Source: Moorella glycerini
Lineage (GTDB): Bacteria > Bacillota > DSM-521 > Neomoorellales > Neomoorellaceae
NCBI RefSeq assembly: GCF_009735625.1
Contig: NZ_CP046244.1
Span: 1,426,001-1,490,000 of the forward strand
DNA length: 64,000 nt
Direction of reading: 5' to 3'
Part shown: positions 57,383 to 64,000 of the stretch, in pieces
How positions within the stretch are numbered: position 1 is the stretch's first letter
Layout: each line of letters starts with the position of its first letter
Notes under the pieces: generated by a model
The model's database searches: none
What the model was told of the DNA's origin: nothing
What the model saw: only the letters and a program-made list of their open reading frames with translations
Translations under genes and position numbers: made by a program

Positions 57383-58468
57383 ATGCGTACCGGTACGGCC
57401 AGCCTGCCCCTGCATGGCGGCCACTGCCCGCCCTGGCTTTTTGAACGCATGAAGCGCCTGGGGCCGGCCATCCTGGAGGTAATTGTCCGGGAATACGGCC
57501 CCCGGGAGGTTTTACGGCGCCTGAGTGATCCCCACTGGTTCCAGGCCTTTGGCTGTGTCCTGGGCTTTGACTGGCATTCCTCGGGCTTAACTACCACCCT
57601 CTGCGGCGCCCTTAAGGAGGGTTTACGCGGGCGGGAAAAGGACCTGGGCCTGGTGATTGCCGGGGGCAAGGGCCGCACTTCCCGCCAGACGCCCCATGAA
57701 ATTGAAACGGCGGCCGATAGACTGGCCCTGACATCTTTACAACCCGGGGAGCTGGTCTACGCCAGCAGGATGGCCGCCAAGGTAGATAATACCGCCCTCC
57801 AGGACGGTTACCAGCTCTACCATCACATCTTTATCTTTACCTTTGACGGCAGCTGGGCCGTGGTCCAGCAGGGGATGAATGAAATGACGCGCCTGGCCCG
57901 CCGCTATCACTGGCTGGGCGAAGGGGTAAGGGACTTTACCTGCGAGCCCCATGCCGCCGTTTGCTGCGACGTACGGGGCGAAGTGTTGAATATGGTGGCC
58001 GGCGAAGGTGAGGCCTCCCGCCGGGTGGTGACGGAGCTGGCCCGGGAGCGGCCGCAAAAGATAGTAGCCGAGTTTAACCGCATCCTGGCAAGGGAGCTGC
58101 CCCACCTCTCCCTCCCCTGGCGCCATGACGTCCCGCGGGCCAGTTACCTTGATAAAGCCCTGCTCAAGGTGTATGCCGCCCAGCCGCGGGATTTTGCCGC
58201 CGTCCTGGGCGTGGAAGGCGTGGGCCCCAAAACCGTGCGCGCCCTGGCCATGGTGGCCGAGGTGGCCTACGGCGCGCCGGCCAGCTTCCGGGATCCCGTC
58301 TGCTACAGCTTCAGCCACGGCGGCAAGGACGGCCACCCCTACCCGGTGGACCGCCGGGTGTACGATCACTCCATCGCCGTTCTGGAGCGGGCCCTGGCTG
58401 CAGCCAGAATAGGCCAGACAGATAAGCTCCAGGCTTTAAAACGTTTGAGCACCTTGAGCGGGAGATGA
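57383..58468 (+). CDS. DUF763-family protein with a helix-hairpin-helix motif
   Basis: A 361-residue protein of the DUF763 family, most often found in archaea and thermophilic bacteria. RTGTASLPLHGGHCPPWLFERMKRLG opens the family pattern; VLGFDWHSSGLTTTLCGALKEGL, TCEPHAAVCC and YSFSHGGKDGHPYPVDRRVYDHSI follow. Near residue 275 is a DNA-binding helix-hairpin-helix, VLGVEGVGPKTVRALAMVAE. Function is unknown; a DNA-repair or nuclease role is possible. It ends at a bidirectional terminator shared with hcp. Confidence 0.85.
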   Translation: MRTGTASLPLHGGHCPPWLFERMKRLGPAILEVIVREYGPREVLRRLSDPHWFQAFGCVLGFDWHSSGLTTTLCGALKEGLRGREKDLGLVIAGGKGRTSRQTPHEIETAADRLALTSLQPGELVYASRMAAKVDNTALQDGYQLYHHIFIFTFDGSWAVVQQGMNEMTRLARRYHWLGEGVRDFTCEPHAAVCCDVRGEVLNMVAGEGEASRRVVTELARERPQKIVAEFNRILARELPHLSLPWRHDVPRASYLDKALLKVYAAQPRDFAAVLGVEGVGPKTVRALAMVAEVAYGAPASFRDPVCYSFSHGGKDGHPYPVDRRVYDHSIAVLERALAAARIGQTDKLQALKRLSTLSGR

Positions 58469-58484
58469 ATTTTTACCCAAAACG

Positions 58485-58521
58485 AAAACCGCCACGCCCT
58501 CATGTTGCGTGACGGTTTTTT
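58485..58521. terminator. Bidirectional terminator between DUF763 and hcp
   Basis: AAAACCG-c-CACGC pairs with GCGTG-a-CGGTTTT around a 9-base loop, with T-runs on both strands. The hcp stop is 5 bases away on the other strand. Confidence 0.85.
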
Positions 58522-58525
58522 CGTC

Positions 58526-59809
58526 TTAGCCCAGGATTTCCTTCAGGTCCTGTTCCGGCGTGGTAATGGGCTTCAGGTTGTAGTTTTCCTGCAGGACCTT
58601 CAGCACATTGGGCGTCAGGAAGGCCGGCAGGGAGGGGCCGATGCGGATGTTTTGAACCCCCAGGTGCAGCAGGGTCAGCAGGATGGCCACGGCCTTCTGC
58701 TCGAACCAGGACAGGACCAGGCTCAGGGGCAGCTCGTTGACGCTGCAGTTAAAGGCTCCGGCCAGGGCCAGGGCCACCTGCAGGGCTGAATAGGCGTTAT
58801 TGCACTGGCCTATATCGAGGAGGCGCGGGATGCCGCCAATATCGCCCAGGTCGAGGTGGTTGAAGCGGTACTTGCCGCAGCCCAGGGTCAGGACCACGCA
58901 GTCTTTCGGCACCTTCTCCACAAACTCGGTGTAGTAATTGCGGCCCGGCCTGGCCCCGTCGCAGCCGCCCACCAGGAAGAAGTGGCGGATCTTGCCGGCC
59001 TTGACGGCATCGATCACCTGGCCGGCTATGCTTAAGATAGCCGTGTGATGGAAACCGGTGGTCAACTCGCCGCCGGCCTTTTCCTCCAGGGGCGGCAGGG
59101 CTTTCGCCTTTTCTATTACCGGGGTAAAGTCGCGGTTTTTAATATGGGTTACTCCCGGCAGGCCGGCAATGCCGCAGGTAAACATGCGCTCCCGGTAAGA
59201 TTCCTTGGGGATCAACACGCAGTTAGTCGTACCCAGGATGGCGCCGGGGAACTCTTCAAATTCTTTTTTCTGGTTCTGCCAGGCCGAGCCATAGTTGCCC
59301 ACCAGGTGGGGGAACTTCTTCAGTTCCGGGTAGGCATGGGCCGGCAGCATTTCCCCGTGGGTATAGACGTTAATCCCCGTACCTTCCGTCTGCCGCAGGA
59401 GTTCATAGAGGTCCAGCAGGTCGTGGCCGGTAACGAGAATACCCGGACCTTGCTTAGTGCCGGTAGATACTTTTGTCGGGACCGGGGCGCCAAAACGCTC
59501 TACATGGGCTTTATCCAATAATTCCATGACCTTGAGGTTCACGGCCCCGACTTTTAAGGCCATTTCTATATGACGGTTAAGATCAAAGTCGACGTTGGTT
59601 AGCGTGGTAAATAAAGCTTCATGCATAAAGGCGTCTACTTCTTCGTCCCTGGCGCCCAGTTCCCGGGCATGGTAGGCATAGGCGGCAATACCTTTAAGGC
59701 CGATGAGGATGGTATCCTGCAGGCTGGCGATATCTTCGTTCTTACCGCAAACGCCTGCCCTGGTGCAGCCGGTACCGCCGGCTGTCTGCTCGCACTGGTA
59801 ACAAAACAT
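58526..59809 (-). CDS. hcp: Hybrid cluster protein (hydroxylamine reductase), short class III type
   Basis: A 427-residue enzyme carrying a [4Fe-4S] cluster and the Fe4S2O2 hybrid cluster; it reduces hydroxylamine and, in vivo, probably NO. The N-terminal cluster ligands are C3, C6, C15 and C21 (MFCYQCEQTAGGTGC). Hybrid-cluster regions: GHDLLDLYELL, YTHGEMLPAHAYPE, GTTNCVLIPKESY, LVGGCDGARPGRNYYTEF, LTLGCGKYRFN and DIGQCNNAYSA. It is about 120 residues shorter than E. coli Hcp, as in archaeal and thermophile class III forms. The ATG at 59809 has GGGGGAG about 6 bases upstream. A CRP/FNR-type site lies at about -41.5. Confidence 0.93.
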   Translation of the reverse strand: MFCYQCEQTAGGTGCTRAGVCGKNEDIASLQDTILIGLKGIAAYAYHARELGARDEEVDAFMHEALFTTLTNVDFDLNRHIEMALKVGAVNLKVMELLDKAHVERFGAPVPTKVSTGTKQGPGILVTGHDLLDLYELLRQTEGTGINVYTHGEMLPAHAYPELKKFPHLVGNYGSAWQNQKKEFEEFPGAILGTTNCVLIPKESYRERMFTCGIAGLPGVTHIKNRDFTPVIEKAKALPPLEEKAGGELTTGFHHTAILSIAGQVIDAVKAGKIRHFFLVGGCDGARPGRNYYTEFVEKVPKDCVVLTLGCGKYRFNHLDLGDIGGIPRLLDIGQCNNAYSALQVALALAGAFNCSVNELPLSLVLSWFEQKAVAILLTLLHLGVQNIRIGPSLPAFLTPNVLKVLQENYNLKPITTPEQDLKEILG

Positions 59810-59848
59810 GGTTTCTCCCCCTTTGGTGGAATTTTTCAGGACAACCTT

Positions 59849-59891
59849 ATCATAAAGGAAAGGGCTAAAATAAACTGTGACCTGGGTCACA
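59849..59891 (-). promoter_or_regulatory. CRP/FNR-type operator and -10 of hcp
   Basis: TGTGACCTGGGTCACA (59876-59891) is a palindrome with perfect 7-base arms. On the minus strand TATGAT (59854-59849) is a good -10; a start about 7 bases beyond it would put the palindrome centre at about -41.5, the classical activator (class II) position. HcpR, a CRP/FNR regulator of hcp, is the likeliest binder. Confidence 0.7.
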
Positions 59892-60037
59892 ATTATACCC
59901 AGATTTGATCAAATACCCGGGCGCTGGAGCAAGTAACTTCTTACAAATCAGAACTGGTACTGGCAGGAAATCCAGTATGGGTGTCGAAAAACCTTAAATA
60001 CGGCCAGTAATTAACAAAAAAGGGCGGAGGTTGCGGT

Positions 60038-61054
60038 ATGGACGGAAATTCCCCCCGGCCATTGGGAGCTGGAGTAGATAAGCTGGCAGAAAGCCAAAAC
60101 CAAATGTATAATTTTCACCCGGCAACCAGCCAGCCGTTGGGGAGTTATCATCAGCCGTTACCAATAGAGAAGCCGGTAGGGATGACGGGCGCACCCGACG
60201 GGCCGGTAGGGGAAATTTACCAGGAAGCCCAGGAAGCCCTGAGCGATGTCTACCACCGCTGCCGCCTGGGGAACCATCTTGAAGTAAAAGATATCCAGGA
60301 GATAGTGGCCGACTTTCTCAACCGGATGCAGGACAACCAGGACATGTTTTTGCAGATGGCCATGCTTAAGGACCTGGACCCCTATTCTTCGCGCCATTCC
60401 CTGAATGTAACTGTCCTGGCTACCCTCCTCGGTTCAAAATTAGGCCTCTCCCAGGATGAACTCCTGGTCATCGGCGTTGGCGCCATGCTCCACGACGTGG
60501 GCAAATTGGAAGTACCGCCGGCAGTTTTATTAAAGCCCGGCAAGCTAACTGCCGAGGAGTTTGCCATTATCAAGCGCCATCCCCAGGCCGGTTATGAGCG
60601 GCTGGACGGCGTGGTCAGCGAAGCGGTTCGCCGGGTGGCCCGGGATCACCATGAACGCTGTAACGGCAGTGGTTACCCCAAAGGATTAAACCGGGAAGAA
60701 TTAAGCCTGGCCGCCCGGTGCGTCGCCATTGCCGATGTTTACGACGCCGTAACTACCGACCGCTGCTACCGGCCCAGGTATCTCCCCCATGAAGGCATGG
60801 AATTGTTAATGGTAGAAAGTACCATGGGCAACCTGGACCTGGAGCTGGTACGGGTCTTTTTGCAGGCCATTGCCAGTTACCCGGTGGGGACTACGGTACG
60901 GTTGACGACCGGTGAAATCGCCCGGGTAATAGCCCAGGAGCCGGAGGTACCCATGCGCCCGGTGGTCAAGGTGCTGCAGCCCCGGCGCCGGGCCGGTGAG
61001 ATTATCCGCCTCCTGACCAATCCTTCTATCTTAATTGTCGAGGCTGAACCCTAG
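60038..61054 (+). CDS. HD-GYP domain protein (probable cyclic-di-GMP phosphodiesterase)
   Basis: A 338-residue protein. Residues ~1-50 are low-complexity. The HD-GYP domain spans ~115-280: H120 (SRHSLNV), HD 152-153 in HDVGK, HP 181-182 in KRHPQAGYE, HHE 204-206 and GYP 212-214, then AIADVYDAVTTDRCYRP. In most homologues an Asp stands where N209 (RCNGSGYP) is here. No membrane helix or sensory domain is evident. Such proteins hydrolyse c-di-GMP or related nucleotides. GGAGG lies 8 bases before the ATG. Confidence 0.9.
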   Translation: MDGNSPRPLGAGVDKLAESQNQMYNFHPATSQPLGSYHQPLPIEKPVGMTGAPDGPVGEIYQEAQEALSDVYHRCRLGNHLEVKDIQEIVADFLNRMQDNQDMFLQMAMLKDLDPYSSRHSLNVTVLATLLGSKLGLSQDELLVIGVGAMLHDVGKLEVPPAVLLKPGKLTAEEFAIIKRHPQAGYERLDGVVSEAVRRVARDHHERCNGSGYPKGLNREELSLAARCVAIADVYDAVTTDRCYRPRYLPHEGMELLMVESTMGNLDLELVRVFLQAIASYPVGTTVRLTTGEIARVIAQEPEVPMRPVVKVLQPRRRAGEIIRLLTNPSILIVEAEP

Positions 61055-61142
61055 TTCATTTCGTAAAAACTGGGTGTTGGCGGGGCGGCAGGGGTATGCT
61101 AAGATAAGGGTACTGGCCAACCTGGATGGCGGAGATGATTGG

Positions 61143-61658
61143 ATGCCGGTTAGGGAAAAAGATTGGGCGACGGCTTACCTGGGTTTGGGCTCCAACCTGG
61201 GTGACCGGGAAGGGAATTTGCAGCGGGCCGTAGCTATACTTACGGCCACCGAAGGGATCGAGGTGGAACGCCTTTCTTCCTGGTATGAGACGGCCCCGGT
61301 GGGCAAGACCGACCAGGGATGGTTTTTAAACGGGGTGGCCAAAATCAAGACCACCATGCTGCCGCGGGAGTTGCTGTTGACTGTCCTGGCTATAGAGCAG
61401 CGCCTGGGCCGGGTGCGGCGGGAGCGCTGGGGACCCCGGAACATTGATATCGACATCTTGCTTTACGACGATTTAACAGTTAATGAACCGGACCTGGCCA
61501 TTCCCCACCCCAGGCTGATGGAGCGGGCCTTCGTCCTGATACCCCTGGCCGAAATAGCCCCGGAGCTTATTTTACCCGACGGCCGGCGGGCAGGCGTGGC
61601 CGCTGCAAGTCCTTTTCCCGGGCAGGAAGTATTGCCTTACAGGGGTAACAGGTGTTAA
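61143..61658 (+). CDS. folK: 2-amino-4-hydroxy-6-hydroxymethyldihydropteridine pyrophosphokinase
   Basis: A 171-residue enzyme that pyrophosphorylates dihydropterin for folate synthesis, making the substrate of FolP (28409). Blocks: TAYLGLGSNLGDREGNLQRAVAIL, YETAPVGKTDQGWFLNGV, the Mg-binding RWGPRNIDIDILLYDD and IPHPRLMERAFVLIPLAEI. The ATG at 61143 has GGAG 9 bases upstream. It is not linked to folP or folB here, although those are often clustered. Confidence 0.96.
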   Translation: MPVREKDWATAYLGLGSNLGDREGNLQRAVAILTATEGIEVERLSSWYETAPVGKTDQGWFLNGVAKIKTTMLPRELLLTVLAIEQRLGRVRRERWGPRNIDIDILLYDDLTVNEPDLAIPHPRLMERAFVLIPLAEIAPELILPDGRRAGVAAASPFPGQEVLPYRGNRC

Positions 61659-61740
61659 AATATAACCGGGCGCTACCGTCAAGGAGTGCACGGGTTTATC
61701 TTTAACAATAAATACCAGTTGAAGATTAGACCGCTTGGAT

Positions 61741-61806
61741 CTATTTGCGACCGAGACGGGTGGATGAGGAAACAAACTTCCGGCAGCTCGTCGGGAGTTT
61801 TTTTGT
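61741..61806 (+). promoter_or_regulatory. Terminator-bearing leader before the pan operon
   Basis: AACTTCCGGC-AGCTC-GTCGGGAGTT (61775-61799) is a 10-bp stem followed by TTTTTGTT, ending 16 bases before the DUF2520 gene start. A terminator this close upstream of an operon suggests attenuation. The upstream stretch 61660-61770 could hold an alternative fold, but I cannot assign a known riboswitch. Confidence 0.5.
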
Positions 61807-61822
61807 TCCAGGAGGGGTTACC

Positions 61823-62737
61823 ATGCGAATAGGCATTATCGGTGCCGGGGCCGTCGGTACGGGGGTGGGCATATTATTGCGCCGGCGGGGATACACCATC
61901 GCCGGTGTAGCCAGCCGGACCCTTGCTTCAGCCCGGCGGGCGGCGGCAAGGCTGGCCTGCCCGGCTTTTGAGGGGGCGGTAGATGTGGCCCGGCGGGCCG
62001 ATGTTGTCTTTATCACCACCAGCGATCAGGCCATCGGACAGGTGGCCGCCAGCGTAGCCGCTCAAGGGGGCTTTCGCCCCGGGCAAACGGTGATTCATAT
62101 GAGCGGTTCCTTAACTTCAGCCGTCCTGGACCCGGCGCGGCAGGCCGGGGCCCTGGCCTTAAGCCTCCATCCCCTCCAGTCCTGTGCCGACGCCGACCGG
62201 GCGGTGGCCAACCTCCCCGGGTCGGTTTTCAGCCTGGAAGGCGATCGGGAAGCCCTGCCCCTGGGGAAACGCCTGGTGACCGAGCTGGGGGGCGAGTATT
62301 TCCTCATCAGCCCCGAGGCCAAACCCCTCTACCACGCGGCCGCCTGCGTCGCTTCCAACTACCTGGTCAGCCTCATAGATTTAAGTCGCCGGCTCATGCA
62401 GGCAGCCGGTATGGAACCGGAAATGGCGGCCCGGGCCCTGGCGCCTTTAATTAAAGGCACTTTAGATAATATTAATGAAAAGGGTATTCCCCAGGCCCTG
62501 ACCGGCCCCATTGCCAGGGGCGACTTCGGTACGGTCAGGGACCACTTAAAGGCCATGGAGGCCACCGTACCCGAGCTGGGCGAGCTTTACCGCGCCCTGG
62601 GGCGCTACACGGCCGGCCTGGCCGGCCGCAAAGGGAGCATTGACGCCCGCAAGGTAGCCCTGTTCGGGCAAATCCTGGCTGCCAAATTTGAGGCAGCAAG
62701 CGGGAGGGCAGGAGTCAGGGGCAAAGCCGGCCAATGA
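61823..62737 (+). CDS. DUF2520 Rossmann-fold dehydrogenase, candidate ketopantoate reductase
   Basis: A 304-residue NAD(P)-dependent dehydrogenase-like protein. The N-terminal Rossmann fingerprint is GIIGAGAVGTGVGILL; ADVVFITTSDQAI and VIHMSGSLTSAVLD follow. The C-terminal half is the helical DUF2520 domain (YHAAACVASNYLVSLIDLSRRLM, LAPLIKGTLDNI). Its stop overlaps the panC region by 4 bases if the upstream ATG is used, and no panE is seen, so it may reduce ketopantoate, as proposed for PanG-type enzymes of this family. ATG at 61823 with AGGAGGGG upstream. Confidence 0.85.
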   Translation: MRIGIIGAGAVGTGVGILLRRRGYTIAGVASRTLASARRAAARLACPAFEGAVDVARRADVVFITTSDQAIGQVAASVAAQGGFRPGQTVIHMSGSLTSAVLDPARQAGALALSLHPLQSCADADRAVANLPGSVFSLEGDREALPLGKRLVTELGGEYFLISPEAKPLYHAAACVASNYLVSLIDLSRRLMQAAGMEPEMAARALAPLIKGTLDNINEKGIPQALTGPIARGDFGTVRDHLKAMEATVPELGELYRALGRYTAGLAGRKGSIDARKVALFGQILAAKFEAASGRAGVRGKAGQ

Positions 62738-62766
62738 TAGAGCCCCAGGCAAAGGAGATGACAGGA

Positions 62767-63672
62767 GTGGAGTTACTGACGACAATTGCCGCCACCCGCA
62801 AGTTTGTGGCGGCAGCCAGGCAGCAGGGCAAGAGCATTGGCCTGGTCCCGACCATGGGTTATCTCCACGAAGGCCATTTAACCCTGGCCAGGACGGCCAG
62901 GGAGCAGGATGACGTCGTTATGATGAGCATTTTTGTCAACCCGACCCAGTTTGGCCCCGGGGAAGACCTGGAGCGTTATCCCCGCGACCTGGAACGGGAT
63001 CGAAAGCTGGCCGCCGGCGCGGGCGTCGATGCCATTTTCGCCCCGGCGGTAGCCGAAATGTACCCGCCCGGGTATGCCACCTATGTCCAGGTCGAAGGCT
63101 TGACAGAAGTTCTCTGTGGCGCCTCCCGGCCGGGCCATTTCCGGGGCGTAGCTACCGTGGTCAGCAAGCTTCTTAATATCGTCCAGCCCGACCGGGCCTA
63201 TTTCGGCCTCAAGGATTACCAGCAGGCGGTAGTCATCAAGCGCCTGGTCAGGGATTTAAATTTCCCGGTTGACATAATCACCGTCCCCACCGTGCGGGAG
63301 CCCGACGGCCTGGCTATGAGTTCGCGGAACAAATACTTAGCCCCGGACCAGCGTCGTAGCGCCCTGGCCCTCTACCGCGCCTTAAACCTGGGGGCGGAGC
63401 TCATCCGCTCCGGCGAACGCCGCGCTGCTGTGGTCCGGGAAGCCATGGCCGGGGAAATTCTAGCCCGGCCCGGCACGCGGATTGATTATGTGGCGGTAAA
63501 TGACGCTGAGACCCTTGCACCTTTAGAAGAAATCAAGGGCCGGGTGCTGCTGGCCCTGGCCGTCTGGGTGGGCAACACCCGCTTAATTGATAACCTGACC
63601 CTGGAGGTGAAAGATGATGTGGCGCACCATGATGAAAAGCAAGCTGCACCGGGCAACTGTCACCGGGGCTAA
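62767..63672 (+). CDS. panC: Pantothenate synthetase
   Basis: A 301-residue enzyme joining pantoate and beta-alanine with ATP. Blocks: [57 protein letters not shown] and [12 protein letters not shown]. The start is taken as GTG at 62767 because AAAGGAG lies 9 bases upstream; in-frame ATG codons at 62734 and 62758 are alternatives. It is about 20 residues longer than usual at the C-terminus, and its last 59 bases overlap panD in another frame. Confidence 0.95.
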   Translation: MELLTTIAATRKFVAAARQQGKSIGLVPTMGYLHEGHLTLARTAREQDDVVMMSIFVNPTQFGPGEDLERYPRDLERDRKLAAGAGVDAIFAPAVAEMYPPGYATYVQVEGLTEVLCGASRPGHFRGVATVVSKLLNIVQPDRAYFGLKDYQQAVVIKRLVRDLNFPVDIITVPTVREPDGLAMSSRNKYLAPDQRRSALALYRALNLGAELIRSGERRAAVVREAMAGEILARPGTRIDYVAVNDAETLAPLEEIKGRVLLALAVWVGNTRLIDNLTLEVKDDVAHHDEKQAAPGNCHRG

Positions 63673-64000
63673 CCTGAATTATGTCGGCAGTATTACCATT
63701 GATAGCGAGCTGATGGCCGCGGCCGATATTTTACCCAACGAGAAAGTCCAGGTGGTCAACAATAATAATGGCGCCCGGCTGGAAACCTACGCCATCCCCG
63801 GCCCTGCCGGCAGTGGGGTTATCTGCGCCAACGGGGCGGCCGCCAGGCTGGTCCAGCCCGGCGATATTGTCATCATTATTTCCTATGGCATTTTTACTGA
63901 CGCCGAAGCCAGGTCCTATCAACCGCGGGTTATTCTCCTGGATGGCCAGAATAAAATAACTGAGGTCAGGGGCAGGGAAAGGCCGGGGGAGGTCTGGGTT
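63614..64000 (+). CDS. panD: Aspartate 1-decarboxylase PanD (3'-truncated by the window edge)
   Basis: Pyruvoyl enzyme that makes beta-alanine from aspartate for pantothenate. The frame is open to base 64000 with 129 codons present and no stop, so only the last few residues can be missing (family ~127). [21 protein letters not shown] contains the self-cleavage Gly-Ser (YVGS) that forms the pyruvoyl group. [13 protein letters not shown] and [10 protein letters not shown] are typical. ATG at 63614 or 63617; GGAGG is 6-9 bases upstream. It overlaps the end of panC by 59 bases. Confidence 0.95.
   Translation, partial: MMWRTMMKSKLHRATVTGANLNYVGSITIDSELMAAADILPNEKVQVVNNNNGARLETYAIPGPAGSGVICANGAAARLVQPGDIVIIISYGIFTDAEARSYQPRVILLDGQNKITEVRGRERPGEVWV

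Noticed and set aside
59810-59890. N-terminal extension of Hcp starting at 59890
   Set aside because: It would cover the promoter and the CRP/FNR palindrome. The family starts at MFCYQCEQ, encoded at 59809, which has a good ribosome site.

Overview
The window looks like chromosome from a spore-forming, thermophilic acetogen of the Moorella / Thermoanaerobacterales group. The strongest marker is a 559-residue formate-tetrahydrofolate ligase (fhs, 26620-28299) that closely resembles, but from memory is not identical to, the Moorella thermoacetica enzyme. Supporting signs are the sporulation loci (spoVT, yabP, yabQ, a SpoIID-like lipoprotein, spoIIE), GC-rich Gram-positive genes with many GTG/TTG starts and strong Shine-Dalgarno sequences, and a YedF selenium-metabolism protein. 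No rRNA, CRISPR array, prophage or insertion sequence is visible. The window cuts mfd at the left edge and panD at the right edge.

Layout. 1-2817: end of mfd and an overlapping MscS channel gene. 2824-9357 (minus strand): a two-gene island made of a TPR protein and a 1,822-residue protein. The latter joins a BrxC/PglY-like (DUF6079-type) P-loop ATPase to a C-terminal PglZ-like alkaline-phosphatase-fold domain; it is the best candidate for an undescribed system. 9677-15550: the conserved spoVT-mazG-hup-rqcP-spoIID-yabP-yabQ-HTH-divIC-yabR block. 15630-19128: ppx, ubiX with an LpdD-like partner, a convergent L,D-transpeptidase and a small transporter. 19178-19341: tRNA-Met and tRNA-Glu. 19476-26399: spoIIE, tilS, ftsH, ndk, niaR and a stand-alone formiminotransferase half-domain. 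26620-29602: fhs and folP (one-carbon/folate). 29688-35970: PAP2 phosphatase, pstB-phoU, an MFS pump, yqhV, comA-comB (sulfolactate) and a DUF441 protein. 36164-40939: a CoA-ligase-like pair (malate-CoA or succinyl-CoA type) with a small cysteine-rich protein between its subunits, a CitE-type CoA-ester lyase and malic enzyme. 41324-48347: panB, a CvpA-like protein between two copies of an intergenic repeat, an M18 aminopeptidase, yedF, a HEAT protein overlapped out of frame by a DUF951 gene, a CGGC protein, an acyl-ACP thioesterase and a small protein. 48572-55361: a Uma2-type protein, then rpsF-ssb-rpsR-yybS-rplI-lonC-dnaB. 55380-64000: an MFS pump, macrodomain protein, DUF763 protein, hcp, an HD-GYP protein, folK, then a DUF2520 dehydrogenase-panC-panD operon.

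How the genes fit together. Fhs, folP, folK and the FTCD-like protein point to heavy folate-dependent one-carbon metabolism. The 36-41 kb cluster could join glyoxylate and acetyl-CoA to malate through malyl-CoA, with ATP formed by the ligase and pyruvate by malic enzyme, or run in reverse. PanB, the DUF2520 protein (a candidate ketopantoate reductase), PanC and PanD would complete pantothenate synthesis. Regulatory sites that can be read directly include a sigma-G-type promoter before spoVT, a Spo0A box plus a long-spacer sigma-A promoter before spoIIE, a CRP/FNR-type palindrome at about -41.5 of hcp, a DnaA-box-like inverted repeat before the HTH-divIC pair, and structured leaders before rpsF, comB and the pan operon.

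All functional assignments come from reading the sequence and from remembered family features; no database search was run.
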